Shown here piece after piece: positions 11,387 through 22,595 of a DNA stretch of 64,000 nucleotides. A program made the translations under genes and the position numbers. Origin of the DNA: Plantago ovata (Eukaryota; Streptophyta; Magnoliopsida; Lamiales; Plantaginaceae); contig CM051458.1 of assembly GCA_028274465.1 (NCBI GenBank), positions 16,817,566 through 16,881,565 on the forward strand, written 5' to 3'. The notes under the pieces were generated by a model. It was not told the origin of the DNA. It did no database searches and was given only the letters and a program-made list of their open reading frames with translations. Positions within the stretch are counted from its first letter, which is position 1. The number at the start of each line of letters is the position of its first letter.

Positions 11387-12169
11387 TGAATTAAATGTTG
11401 TTTTGAAAATCTCAAAAAATAGTACTTCTCGATCGTTGTGGTACATGTGAGAAGGTCTCATGAGAGACCATACTTAAAAAGAGACTCTAGAGACCAATTT
11501 ATCATAATTATAAATCAACCCCAAAATAACTATTACCTTCTAAAACACACCACATCCCAACCAAAAGCAAGCAACTGGGTCAAAAAAACGGGTCATGAAT
11601 ATGGATCCTATATAAACAACACAAACACAGAAAACCACCTATCAGATCATTCTCACGCGTTTTTCTAGAGAGAGAGAACATGGACGCTAGAGAGAGAAAG
11701 CTTCAACACGATCAACCAACGCCGATCAGCTCATCTCTGCCATCTCCACCGAGTCAATCACCACGATCTCCACCGCATCTCCACGATCTCCACCGAATTC
11801 TATCAGATCTGTGTATTTTCGAAGTGTATTGTATTCATTACCGTTTTCTAATCATCATTGTCGGTTTTCCCTCAAGTACGCTCAGGTGATTCTGACTGGA
11901 TTTCGTTTATTTTCGATGTTGCTTAGATTGGTTGATTATTTATTCGATTGGATTTAGTTTATTGATATTTGTTGGGTTCGAATGAATATGTTGTGGTGAA
12001 TCTGTGGTTCATTGTTATTCTGGATCGATCTATGTTGTTATTGTTGTTTGGGACACAACAAAAGCCATTCGTTATTATGTTAGTATGTTTTTAGTATGAT
12101 GGTAGTGTTATTTTGTTGATGATAGGTGTTAGATTTGACATCTAGATGTAGATCTCGTGAAAAATTATG

Positions 12170-12925
12170 TTCTGCGATATTTGCTATGTTCTCAGCCATA
12201 TTGTCCATGTTTTCAGCAATACTGTCTATGTTTTCACCAATATGCTCACTGTTGTCTAATGCTCTGTTTTTTTTTTTTCAACTTATTTCATGAAAAATTG
12301 GTCTCTACAATACTCACTATGTTCTCAGCATTATAACCCATGTTTTCAACAATATTGTCCATGTTCTCACCAGTATGCTCTGTTTTATGCATTGAAAGTA
12401 TGAAAATATATACCTATGCAGTACTCCCTATGTTCTCAACAATATTTCTTATGTTCTTATCAATATGTACCATGAGCTCACCTGCACACACTTTTTATGC
12501 ATTAAAACAATGAAATATTGATCAATGAAATAGTTTCTATGTTGTCAACAATATTCCTTATGTTCTCACCAACATATACCATGATCTCACATGAATGCTC
12601 TATTTTATGCACAAAAAGCATGTAAATATTGACCTATGCAATATTATATATGTTCTTATCAATATCTCCTGTGTTCTCACCATTATGTACCATGATCTCA
12701 CCCATATGCACTGTTTTATACACTTCAAGCATGAAAAAATAATCAATGCAGTAGTTTCTATGTTGCCAGAAATATTCCCTATGTTCTCACCAACATATGC
12801 CATTATCTTACATGATGTTCTGTTTTATGCACATAAAGCATGTAAATATTGGCCTATGCAATATTTTCTATGTTCTCAACTATATGCTCTATGTTCTCCG
12901 CAATATGCCCCATATTCTCATCTAA
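12170..12925 (+). repeat. Left arm: degenerate tandem ATGTTCTCA/CAATATT units
   Basis: Units of about 24-26 bases of the form (T)ATGTTYTCAnCAATATTnT(C)C recur with frequent base changes. They are grouped into larger blocks that include TTTTATGCA and ATGAAAATAT. This is low-information repeat DNA; short open frames here are chance. Confidence 0.75.
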
Positions 12926-13239
12926 AAGGCTCATTTCAATCATCATCACATTTTGATATGTAGGTATAAGTACCATTTTGACATTCGTGGATGCTTGAAA
13001 GGACTGACATGAACTTTTGATAAGTACAACGACTACTACAACATTTACCAACACAAAAGGGAGAAGAAAAAAAGGAACCAAGACCAAAATTTGAGAGGAT
13101 AACGAAGAAACCACCTAGTTTGTGGAATACTTGTTCTGATTAATTACTTTGTTATGCTTTGGACAATTTTCAGACTTTCAATTGTTTCATATGTTATGTT
13201 TAACAATTTTAAATAGTAATATACTATATATTTATGATC

Positions 13240-15135
13240 TAGTTTGAGAACATAGGAGATATTTTCACAAACATGCCATGTAGTTGGAGAAACATAGACT
13301 ATGACACTTATATAAAATCAAGCTCATGAGAGATATTATGAGAAACATGGATAATATTTTCATGAACATGGATGACATTTTAGAAACATGGACAATATTT
13401 GAACAAACATAGAACATGAACATTATTAATAAATTGCAAGTGCATGGGATAATTTTGTGAGAATCATGGATAATATTTCCATGAACATGAGATATATTTT
13501 CAGGAACACGGGTACTATTTGGACAAATATAAAACATGAATCTTGTATATAATAAATTGAAGTTCATTGAACATACTATTTTAGCAATCTATGTTCTACC
13601 ATTTGCTACCTATGTTCTTGAACAAATATCCTATGTTCTTCCACAAATAACATATGATCTTTACTTCTTGGTCTTTGATCTCTTACAAACACAGTACACA
13701 GTAGCCGTAGCAAGATAATCATCATCAACTTACATCACTCTTTGCTTCCGCATTCTCTATCATTTCCTCAGCATCATCTAACAAAAACAAAACCACAAAT
13801 ATAGGCAATATTGTAATTAGGAACATAGACAATAAACTAAAAAACATGGGCAATAATCTAAACAAAAATCACGATACACTAAAATAAAAATATAAGAACA
13901 TATGACATATAAAACAAGAATATAAGACATTATGTAAGAAACATGGGTAATAATTTAAAAAACATGGGACATATTCTCATAAACATGGGTAATAACATAA
14001 ACAACATGGACAATAATCTAAACAACATAGGTAATAATTATGACTCCTAAAATGTAAAATATTTTCAAATTTCACCAAATCAAATAACATACCACTGATA
14101 CAATTATATTGAACAACTACTTACTACTACTACTACGACTTACTACTACAACTACTAAAAGTCAAATTGTTAGGGGACATACAATACAAACAACATGCAA
14201 TACTATGCTAGAATATGATATAACAACTAATCCGAAAATCTAAACATGATGCAATGAGAAATACAAAATACAAAATCCTATGATTTCAAGAATAATTTCT
14301 ATGATTTCAACCAAATACCTTATGTTCTTGTTAAACTTATTAAAATAATAATAGTACTAATTGGAATCATACAACATCAACAAGACTCTCATCCCACACA
14401 AAGAGCAAAGACTAGGTTCCTCTTCCACAAGAAACATAGTAGAAACTAAAAAACTATACCACGACCAATTATACATCTTAATCTCAAACAAAAACAAAAG
14501 TGGTAGAATATAATACTTTCTTCTCTCTGGGTCAAAAGCTCTCTATCAATCTTTAAAGTTCAATCTTCCTCACGTTGATCGATTTCTCCTCATTTTACCT
14601 CCGTTTTTTTCGTGGCACATCATCTACAAAAAGAAAAACACAAACATAGACAATAATGTAAAGAAAATATGCAATAATCTAAAAAACATGGACAATAATC
14701 AAAACAACATCAAGAGATCCACTAAAAGTATAACTATAAAAACACAGGACATATAAAACAGAAACATGATACATAATATAAGAAACATGGGTAATAATGT
14801 TCAAAACATGGGACATATGCTTAGAAATATGGGTAATAATTAGTAGATTATGTAAAGCTGCGTCCAATATAGAAACATCGAAACATCAAAAAAACAAGGA
14901 TAACAGCACCACAAAAACCAAAGGGGGAAATAACAAAGGTAGTATTGTTTAGAACATGGACAATATTGTTTAGAACATGGATTATATTGCTGAGAACATA
15001 GTGTATATCACAGAGGTTAATTTTTCATAAAAACAGTTAAAAAAACAGAGCATTAAAAACAGTGAGCATATCGGTCAGAACATGGACAATATTGGCTAGA
15101 ACATGGGCAATATTGTACAGAACATGGCGAATATC
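13240..15135 (-). repeat. Right arm: inverted counterpart of the left-arm units
   Basis: GAACATGGACAATATT, AACATGGGTAATAA and similar words recur; on the minus strand these read as the left-arm units. This arm is longer and more diverged, with non-repetitive stretches (about 14050-14640) between clusters. Confidence 0.7.
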
Positions 15136-15880
15136 ACTGAACGTAAAAAATTCATGAGATGAACATAAATCTACATCTAGATGCAAAATATAACATCTAT
15201 CACAAACAAACTTCGATTCAAACACATATCTACATAAATCTAGATGCAAATAACAACAACAACGTGGCCCATATACAAATTACAGCCTAAACAAAATTTT
15301 CATCCCTAAATTAACAGGCAACTGAATTACCTAAAGCTCATGATTCCTTTGATGTTGTCTGCGCCTCCTGTTATCGACAACCAAGTATGAGCAGATTGAA
15401 GACACCTACGAATAATTTTTGGATCACCTAATAAATACAACATAGAATATTGCTCATCAGCAACAGATTCATCCAATCTCAACGATTTTGAGAACCAAAC
15501 TGTGAAAGTCAGATCATCAGCCTCTCCACCAACGATGAAAAATCTCCACCACGGTCCCTCCCTTGTCATGGCGGAATCTACGGATCTTCACCGGGCCATT
15601 TGGAACTTCTTGGATCGAAGCTAATTGGAGGGGATATTCAGAGCGACAAGAGAGATAAAAAAGGAAGAAAAGGGGGTCGTCTGTTTTACCCGTATGTATT
15701 TGATTTAGATTTTAGAAGAAGGAATAAGGGTTTGCTAACAGGACCTTAGGTTTATTTGTTATAACACTTTTGCCACCGAAGTTTTGGGTGGAATATAAGA
15801 TGTTGGTAAATTGCATATTAGTCCGGTCTCTATATAACTTAAAAAGAGACGGTCTCTTATGAGACTTTGCGGGTACATGT

Positions 15881-16394
15881 CGGAAAATTATTAGAATTTG
15901 AGAAATAAATAAAAAAGCTGTATCAAGAATGAAACCCAATTTCTATTTTATTTTGGTCAATGCATATTACCTGGCATGTTAATAAAAAAACAATACATAC
16001 ATCTGTTACGTTTCTCAATACACATGTATGGCACAATAGCATAAATATTTTATATTTATACTATTTTTTTTAAACGGATAAATTTTTTATTAATACCTCG
16101 AGTATAAGAAATACTCGTGAGATTACAACGACGTTACAACTCAAACTGGATAAACCGGATAGCACCTGATAGGTCCTCCTAGCCGGTAAAAAAACAGTAC
16201 AGAAGACCCACAGAGAACAAAGCAAAGCCTCCAGCATGCTCTAAACTGTACTAGTCACATGCCTAACTAACCACTCCTAGATAATCAAGATACAACTTAA
16301 GATAAAAGGGAGTAAAAAGGAATCAACAATGAAGAATTAAGAATCGATAACAACTTGTTAATAGGAACAATACGCGCCAGTAAGTAGGAGTTAT
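15881..16394 (-). other. Unclassified stretch, possibly a retroelement 3' end
   Basis: No gene is visible. From about 16060 a T-run leads into ordered, less AT-rich sequence (ATACCTCGAGTATAAG...), which could be the poly(A) end of a LINE lying on the minus strand. No protein domain supports this. Confidence 0.2.
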
Positions 16395-17270
16395 TGAAGG
16401 TGTTGAACAACTCGTACGATAACACCTCTGTAATCTACAACTTCGACATGCAGATTAGTTAAACAAACACAAGTAATATATATCAGAATATTAAGCACAA
16501 CGGAAAGTAAATAAAAACCTATGTTTGCAAATTTTCAAGCAGCTTTTGATAGCTTGCTTGATGCCCAGTCAAGGCAGAAAAACCACTAAGAAGAATATGT
16601 TCGTACAACGCTGTATACTTCCTATTCTATCTTAGCTGAAAACAATACTAGTCACCTTACGATGATATAGAATCCCCTTCTATCTATTCTACCCTCAATA
16701 CGCCGTTAGAGAGATCTAGAATATAAACTAGTATAAAGACTCGAAAATAAACAACTAAACAATAAAGACTCTCAAAGAATTCTTTGGTTGTAAACACTTG
16801 CTCTCGAGATGTGTTTCCGTCCATTCTTCAAGTCGATCTTGCCACATATATATAGTGTTGAAGTATGAAATCGATTCCAAACAGGAAACCTTCTTTAGCC
16901 GACTTCAACTCTAATAAGGACATCAACTTGAATGACTTCAAACTCTGAATCTAGACTTGATTTCTTTCTCCTTCTTCAATTAGAACTTGTATTCCTTCTT
17001 GAATTCTATTTCCTTTTGAGTTCTCCTTTAACAGATCTGTCAGTCAGTCGATCTCCTAATTGAATTCGACTTCCATCTATTGACACAGTTCTGGAAGCTA
17101 GTTTCCTGCACACAATAAATATCTAGAGCTGTGGAACTAGTTAGTTGTTAAGTAAAGGTAAAACATAATAAAAATAGGTTAAGTGTATTGTTGGCAGACG
17201 TAGGAGTTAAACCAGAACAACTTAAATCCAAGGATAACTCCTTGGTCAACACCAGTGTTAAACATATACA
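16395..17270 (-). mobile_element. Element D: 3' LTR (Copia)
   Basis: On the minus strand a purine tract (GGGGAGATTGTAAG) is followed by TGTATATGTTTAACACTGG, the expected step from polypurine tract into a 3' LTR, at about 17270. The outer edge is approximate: TGTTGAACAACTCG near 16403 looks like an LTR terminus. The partner 5' LTR is missing, so length and age cannot be checked. Confidence 0.5.
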
Positions 17271-17584
17271 CTTACAATCTCCCCGTGTTTTGCCTTTTAC
17301 TTGACACCATACATACCTGTCACAAATTGTTAGAGCAATCTAACACATAGAGCAGATAAGCACATAAATACTAACTTAATCCTAAAGCCTTAAACATATG
17401 CAGAAACTACTTAGCATAGAACATACTGTCAATATTACATATAAATGTAAAGACAAGGAACAGACTCCTTGAGCAAATATAGAGATCAAAAGAAAGGAAA
17501 AAGAAAAAGAAAAAGTTAGAAAAATCCAGAATCTTCATCTTCATTCCAGAACTCTCTTTTTCTCATATCTCATCTTCAGTTCCC
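17271..17584 (-). other. Element D: untranslated stretch between extra ORF and 3' LTR
   Basis: A/T-rich sequence with the polypurine tract at its left edge (about 17271-17290). No coding potential is seen. Confidence 0.5.
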
Positions 17585-20500
17585 TTAAGCTTGATTCTCC
17601 CCCTGAGTAGCAGCTTCTTCTCCTCCCCCTGTATTTGTGCCAGTTCCAGTTTCACCATTTGCACCACTTTCTCCCCCTTGGAGTCCAGTAGAAGCAAAAC
17701 CCAAGATTGCTTTCAAACCTAAGAGCCCATCAATTTCAGCTTGGATTGCAACCAACTGAGCTCTTTTAGCATCGACCATACTATCCAAAGTAGCTAATGC
17801 ATCTTCTGAATTAGGCATTCCATGAAGAAATCCATAAGTGGCCGCAGTAGGAGGTGGAATAGGTTCAGTAGGAACAGCAGCAACAGTAGCAGGATCGGAA
17901 GAGTTAGGAATAGCTGTAGAAGTTCCAGGTTGAGTAGGAGTTGAGGTATCAGGTTGAGTAACCTCAGGATTAACTCCCCTCATCTGTAGCTTCTTTCCAA
18001 GGTAAATCATTCTCTGGATTTGTCAGAACTGTCCTATACACCTTATACTCATCGACACAAGAGACCATAGCATCTATTTTAGGCCTAAACACAAGACCTT
18101 GATATGTCAGAATCCCACAGATGGTATGAGGTAGATGGAGAAATACTTTGGAGCCTTTCTTCTTGAGAAAACAGATATGCCTGAACATTTCCTTTCCAAG
18201 GTTGATAGGAAGACCTTTCTTTAGCTTGTAGAGAAAGATGGCTTGTTCTTGAGTAAGCTGGAAAGTGTTGAAGGTTGGAATCCAGTTTCGAATGGATAGA
18301 GCATGTAGCACAGTCATCAAAGGTGTAAGCTTGGCAACTGGTGATTTAGAATTCTACGTAGTGAGTTGACCACCAGTGATTGTGGAGATCACATCATCAA
18401 GCTTAGAATCTGGAACATGATGCTCTTCAACTTCAGGAATTCCCAAGAAGTCATTGATGATTTCAGCTGTAAAGTTGTAGAAGTTCCTCCGCAAATAAAC
18501 TCTGCCATACTTAGGATGAGCAGGATCACACGTGTTGGAGGATAAATTACAGTAAAACTCACTCACAATTGGTGCGCTGTAAGGGGCATGACCTCTATGT
18601 TAGTAAATGTGAGAAAATTTGCCTCTAAGGCTAAGCAGCGGAAGTTTAAAATTTTTATTTCTCACTAAACTGATATGACTATATTACTGTTTATTATGCT
18701 AGAAGATAATCACTTACGTGTCCTCCAGCAGATAAGCAAATTCACCGGGCAGCTGTTCCTCAATCTCCAGAAAAAGCTTTGCAATCTCCTCGTCCGGTAA
18801 CTGGTTGATTTCTTCGTCTTCTGAAATGAAATTCTCATCAATGGAATCTCCAAGATGGCTCATCAACAGGTTTGATTGTTTCCTTCGACCTCGGTATCCA
18901 CGGGCAGTGTCTCTACCAAGAACCCTAGGATGTTCTTCTGTATTTTGAGCTTCTTAGAGAGAAAATGTCTTTCTGACTATCAAAGAGTATTTTCTTACGT
19001 ATGTTGGAATGAATAACTTATTTTATTCCTTTCTGATTTAGTTAGTTAGTTTTTTCAGAGAAAATCACGTAAGATTTTACCAAGTAAATCTTTATTGACT
19101 AGGAGACTTAAAAAATCCTCAACTAACTAAAACAAACAGATAAAAGATTAAATGATCTGGTCAAAGAAAATAAAGGGAGATCACGTGTGGCGCGTGCCTG
19201 CACGCGCCAGCACAGTGATCAGCAGCTGGGCTTAGCTAAGCCCAGCTGCTCGGTTACTGTTTGCTGGGCCTTTTGGGCCCAGCTCCCTTTTTCATTCAAC
19301 CTTCCCTTTTCGGGCTTCATTCCAAATTCCGTCCAAGTGCACATGTCTTCAATTAATTAATTAAATCCAATTCAAATCAATTAATCATATTTCTAAAATA
19401 CATTCTACATATAATAAATTAATATTAATCTAATTAATAATAATTCCATTATATTTATGTATAATACTTTATTATTAATCTAATTAATATTTAATCCAAT
19501 ATACATAGCTCGTTTGTAGAAACACCACCTTGAAGTGTGACCCATAGGGCCTTGCATATTAAGCAACAATCCAATTGAGGTCATAATAAATTCCTAGACA
19601 ATTTATCAGACAATATTAATATGCAAGGAACATTTGTGGGAAAACAAACCACCCGTAGCATAGGGTACTTTGATGATACAGACCCTTCATTCACGAATAC
19701 TCGAATGAGTCTAGAATATGGTTATGTGTCTATTCTAATAACTTCATTCATGGTCTCTCAATCTTATTAGTCGATCTATGAATAATGTCCAAACACTATT
19801 TTGACATATTCACATACGGTGGCCATCGGTTTTGTGCTCGCACTAAATATGAGAAGTGAGTATTCTCTCCTTGTATATATTACGGAGGAATGAATCCTAT
19901 CTTGGCCCAATCACTCACACCATATGCTTCCTAATGTACCCAACGCATGCCGTATCTACCCTACTTTAAGAGTGCAAGCGTTGCGCATGGTCAAAGTACA
20001 TTATTTCACATATGATGTAGTATTGACCTCAAATCTAAGGACTACTAACATCACCCTACACACCGATACTACCATAGACACTTTAAATAGCTTTACCAAA
20101 TGGTTTCTCGGTTGGGTATGTCAACACTCTCCAAAGTGTTCATATGTTCATTATGAATAACCAAGTTCATTCGTAGCAGTGAGACCTACTACATCCTCTA
20201 AGGATCTAATGCAACATATACTAGCACTACAAGAAAACAACAATTTAGCAACGGATGGATAGCGACGGATGCTCATCCGTCGTTACATAGCGACGGATCG
20301 CTAAATTTAGCGACAGATATTGACGAACTGCGCTCTAAGCTCAGTTCGTCCTTAAACCGGCCACTAGATAGCGACGGATGATCTTATCCGTCGGTAAAGT
20401 AGGGACGAATAAGCTTATTCGTCGCTATTGTAGCGATGGATAAGATCATCTGTCGCTCCCCTCCGTTGACTGTTAATTAAAAAAGGAAAAAAAAGAAAAG

Positions 20501-21712
20501 AAAAAGGAAAAAAAAATTTTATTTTGGGTCTAGCGAAGGATAAGCTTATCCGTCGCTATTTAAAAAAAAAAGAAAAAAAAAGGGAAAACGGATAAGACCA
20601 GAGAGGTCTTCTTCTTCTCCTCATTCTTCTTCTTCTTCTTCTTCTTCTCTTCTCTTCTCTTCATATCTCCATTTCCCCCTTTTTCATATATGTATCAAAA
20701 CTCTATCATTTTTTGTGTTCTTGGTGTCTAATCGAAGCTCGTTTGACAAGGAAGTTGGATGTACAAACAATTCGTGATTTCATTGGTTATTTTTTCCCAA
20801 ATCGAAGGTACTAATTCTAACCCTAACCTTCATTATTTTTTATTTTTTACAATTTGAACTATTTCTATCAATTGTATGCTTTGTATTAGTAGTGTATGTT
20901 CTATTATGTAGTTGTTCATGGTTGAAATTGGATAATTTATAGATTTAGGGTTCTTATTATTAACGTATTTTTCCTAAGTTTGCAGTATAAATTGGATAGT
21001 TTATGATTAAAATTGGATAATTTATAGATTTAGGGTTCTTAATTCACGTATTTTTCCTGAGTTTGATTTAGTAATAGCCTTATTATTCAGTCGTTTGAAC
21101 CAACATCATATGTTCTTGTCCATGTATGGTGATTAATATATTGGGTATATAGTAGGTTATGGCATTCGTCAAATGAATGACATAGTTGTTGTGCCAGGAG
21201 AATTTCAATAAGCTAATTTCAATATGTTGTGAGGCTTATTCTTATCTGCGGTAGCATTTTGCTTCAAATTTATACGAGAAAATAGTACCAAGAGTTCTTG
21301 AAGAGTCTGCTTTCTAGAAATTATGGCAAGAACAAGTAATTTCTATTGGTTTCTATGTGATAATAATATTTTGTAAACATGTTCGTCGATGTAACTCTTG
21401 AAATTTAACAGAGTCTCGTCTCTGTTTACTGTTTTAACTTGATGCACAACTTGAAGAGATTCTTGAATCTTGGTTTAACTATATTTATATTGGTTTGTGC
21501 TGGATTAAGAATTGATCAGGTGCTTTCTTTATGTTATTTAGTACAATTTTTGTGGGAATTAAGAAGCATCCAGGAAGAGGTATGGGTTTACGCACATTAT
21601 CGCATTGGCAATGTTTTCTAATGTATTTCTTGCATATCTTGTAGTACAACTTATTTTTTAAAGTTGCTGATTGATATGAACATTTGCATGTTCCGTGGTA
21701 TTTTCGTTCCAG

Positions 21713-21767
21713 AATATTGAAAGGATTGGTGATACTCACAGGAGCACTGGCAAAGCATATGGAAAAG
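21713..21767 (+). pseudogene. Captured exon-like fragment, GCN1-like
   Basis: Inside the CACTA element a 55 bp segment sits between an acceptor (TTCCAG) and a donor (GTATCT). In one frame it reads KGLVILTGALAKHMEK, which resembles the VIFTGALAKHL region I know from plant GCN1 (ILITYHIA) proteins. The match is about 16 residues, so it is suggestive only. It would be a transposon-captured host exon. Confidence 0.35.
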
Positions 21768-22199
21768 GTATCTAAGTTCTAAGGTCAATGAAATAGTGCA
21801 CTTGTAGTGTAGTAAATTGATAACATTACTTAAAGTTCTAGTTCGTAATGTAACAAGATGATCCTAAGGTGAATAGTCCTGTTTACTTTGGATGGTTATT
21901 AATTGAAATTTGAGTTTTTGGTCATGCTACTTTGGATGGCTTTTGGTCATGCTAGATTTTTGTTAGATGATTATGGGCATGGTTCTTGCCTGGTGCAATA
22001 CGATTCTTTGTGTATGTCTGCTTATGTGTAGCTTTGATTTTATTGTATTGTGTTTTGATTTACACTTGTGAAGTGACACTACATGCTCTATTAGCTCTTG
22101 GACTTATTTTCGTTGTCTTTTTACTTCTTCTTGGTTGGTGTATATATATGGACTTGCGATGATTATATAATCGTTATCTTCTTCTTCTTGTAGTTTGAG

Positions 22200-22297
22200 C
22201 ATTCAACAAGGGTAACGAAGTGTTCTTTTATCTAAAGAGAGGTTACGTTGCCTCCAACTTCAAGGATGCCCCTGTCAAGGAAGCTGCTAACTTCACA
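22200..22297 (+). pseudogene. Captured exon-like fragment, unknown gene
   Basis: A 98 bp open segment lies between TTTGAG and a good donor (GTAAGC). In one frame it reads FNKGNEVFFYLKRGYVASNF and continues in frame to the donor. Its composition and codon use look like real coding DNA, unlike the AT-rich surroundings. I do not recognise the protein. Confidence 0.35.
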
Positions 22298-22521
22298 GTA
22301 AGCAATCCTCTTCCTTGTTGTAGTTGGGGCATTGCCTTTGAAAATGCACGTTTGAATAAAGATTTTTAGGTTAAATTGGAGCATTGCCTATTGTACGAAA
22401 CATTTCATATGTATTGTTAGATTAGAGCATGGCCTATCTAGATATAAGCAAGCTGGTAATGATTTGTGCATAAGGTGTTTTGTCGTGCGTATTGGATCAT
22501 TTTCATATAGTATAAGAAAAT

Positions 22522-22595
22522 GGGTGTTCGGTCTGGTGGTATGATTCTCGCTAGCTAAGTGCGAGAGGTCGCGAGTTCAATTCTCGCAGCACCCC
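22522..22595 (+). pseudogene. tRNA-Pro-derived sequence
   Basis: The acceptor stem pairs (GGGTGTT with AGCACCC, one G-T), the T arm is intact (GCGAG-TTCAATT-CTCGC), and the D arm (TCTGGTGGTATGA) is like plant tRNA-Pro. The anticodon arm keeps its stem (CTCGC/GCGAG) but the loop is 9 bases (TAGCTAAGT) instead of 7 and lacks a proline anticodon. It is therefore a tRNA pseudogene or SINE head within the CACTA element, followed by a short A-run. Confidence 0.7.

Larger units (their letters stand above)
11445..15880. mobile_element. Large non-autonomous element with repeat-filled inverted arms
   Basis: The ends are inverted relatives: the left end has GGTCTCATGAGAGACC and AAAAAGAGACTC (about 11454-11487), the right end has AAAAAGAGACGGTCTCTTATG (15841-15861), each next to a TACATGT word. 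Inside, the left arm (12170-12910) carries many degenerate ATGTTCTCA...CAATATT units and the right arm (13240-15135) their inverted counterpart GAACATGGACAATATT. Exon-like segments sit near both outer edges (11650-11887 and 15300-15590). The build fits a non-autonomous DNA transposon, perhaps Mutator-like, that may have picked up host fragments. No transposase is visible. Confidence 0.55.

Noticed and set aside
12170..15135. A CRISPR-like array
   Set aside because: The repeats are degenerate, are not separated by unique spacers of constant length, face both directions, and the DNA is plant nuclear.
22522..22595. A functional tRNA-Pro gene
   Set aside because: Acceptor and T arms are good, but the anticodon loop is 9 bases and lacks a proline anticodon, and the sequence lies in a transposon interior with an A-run after it.
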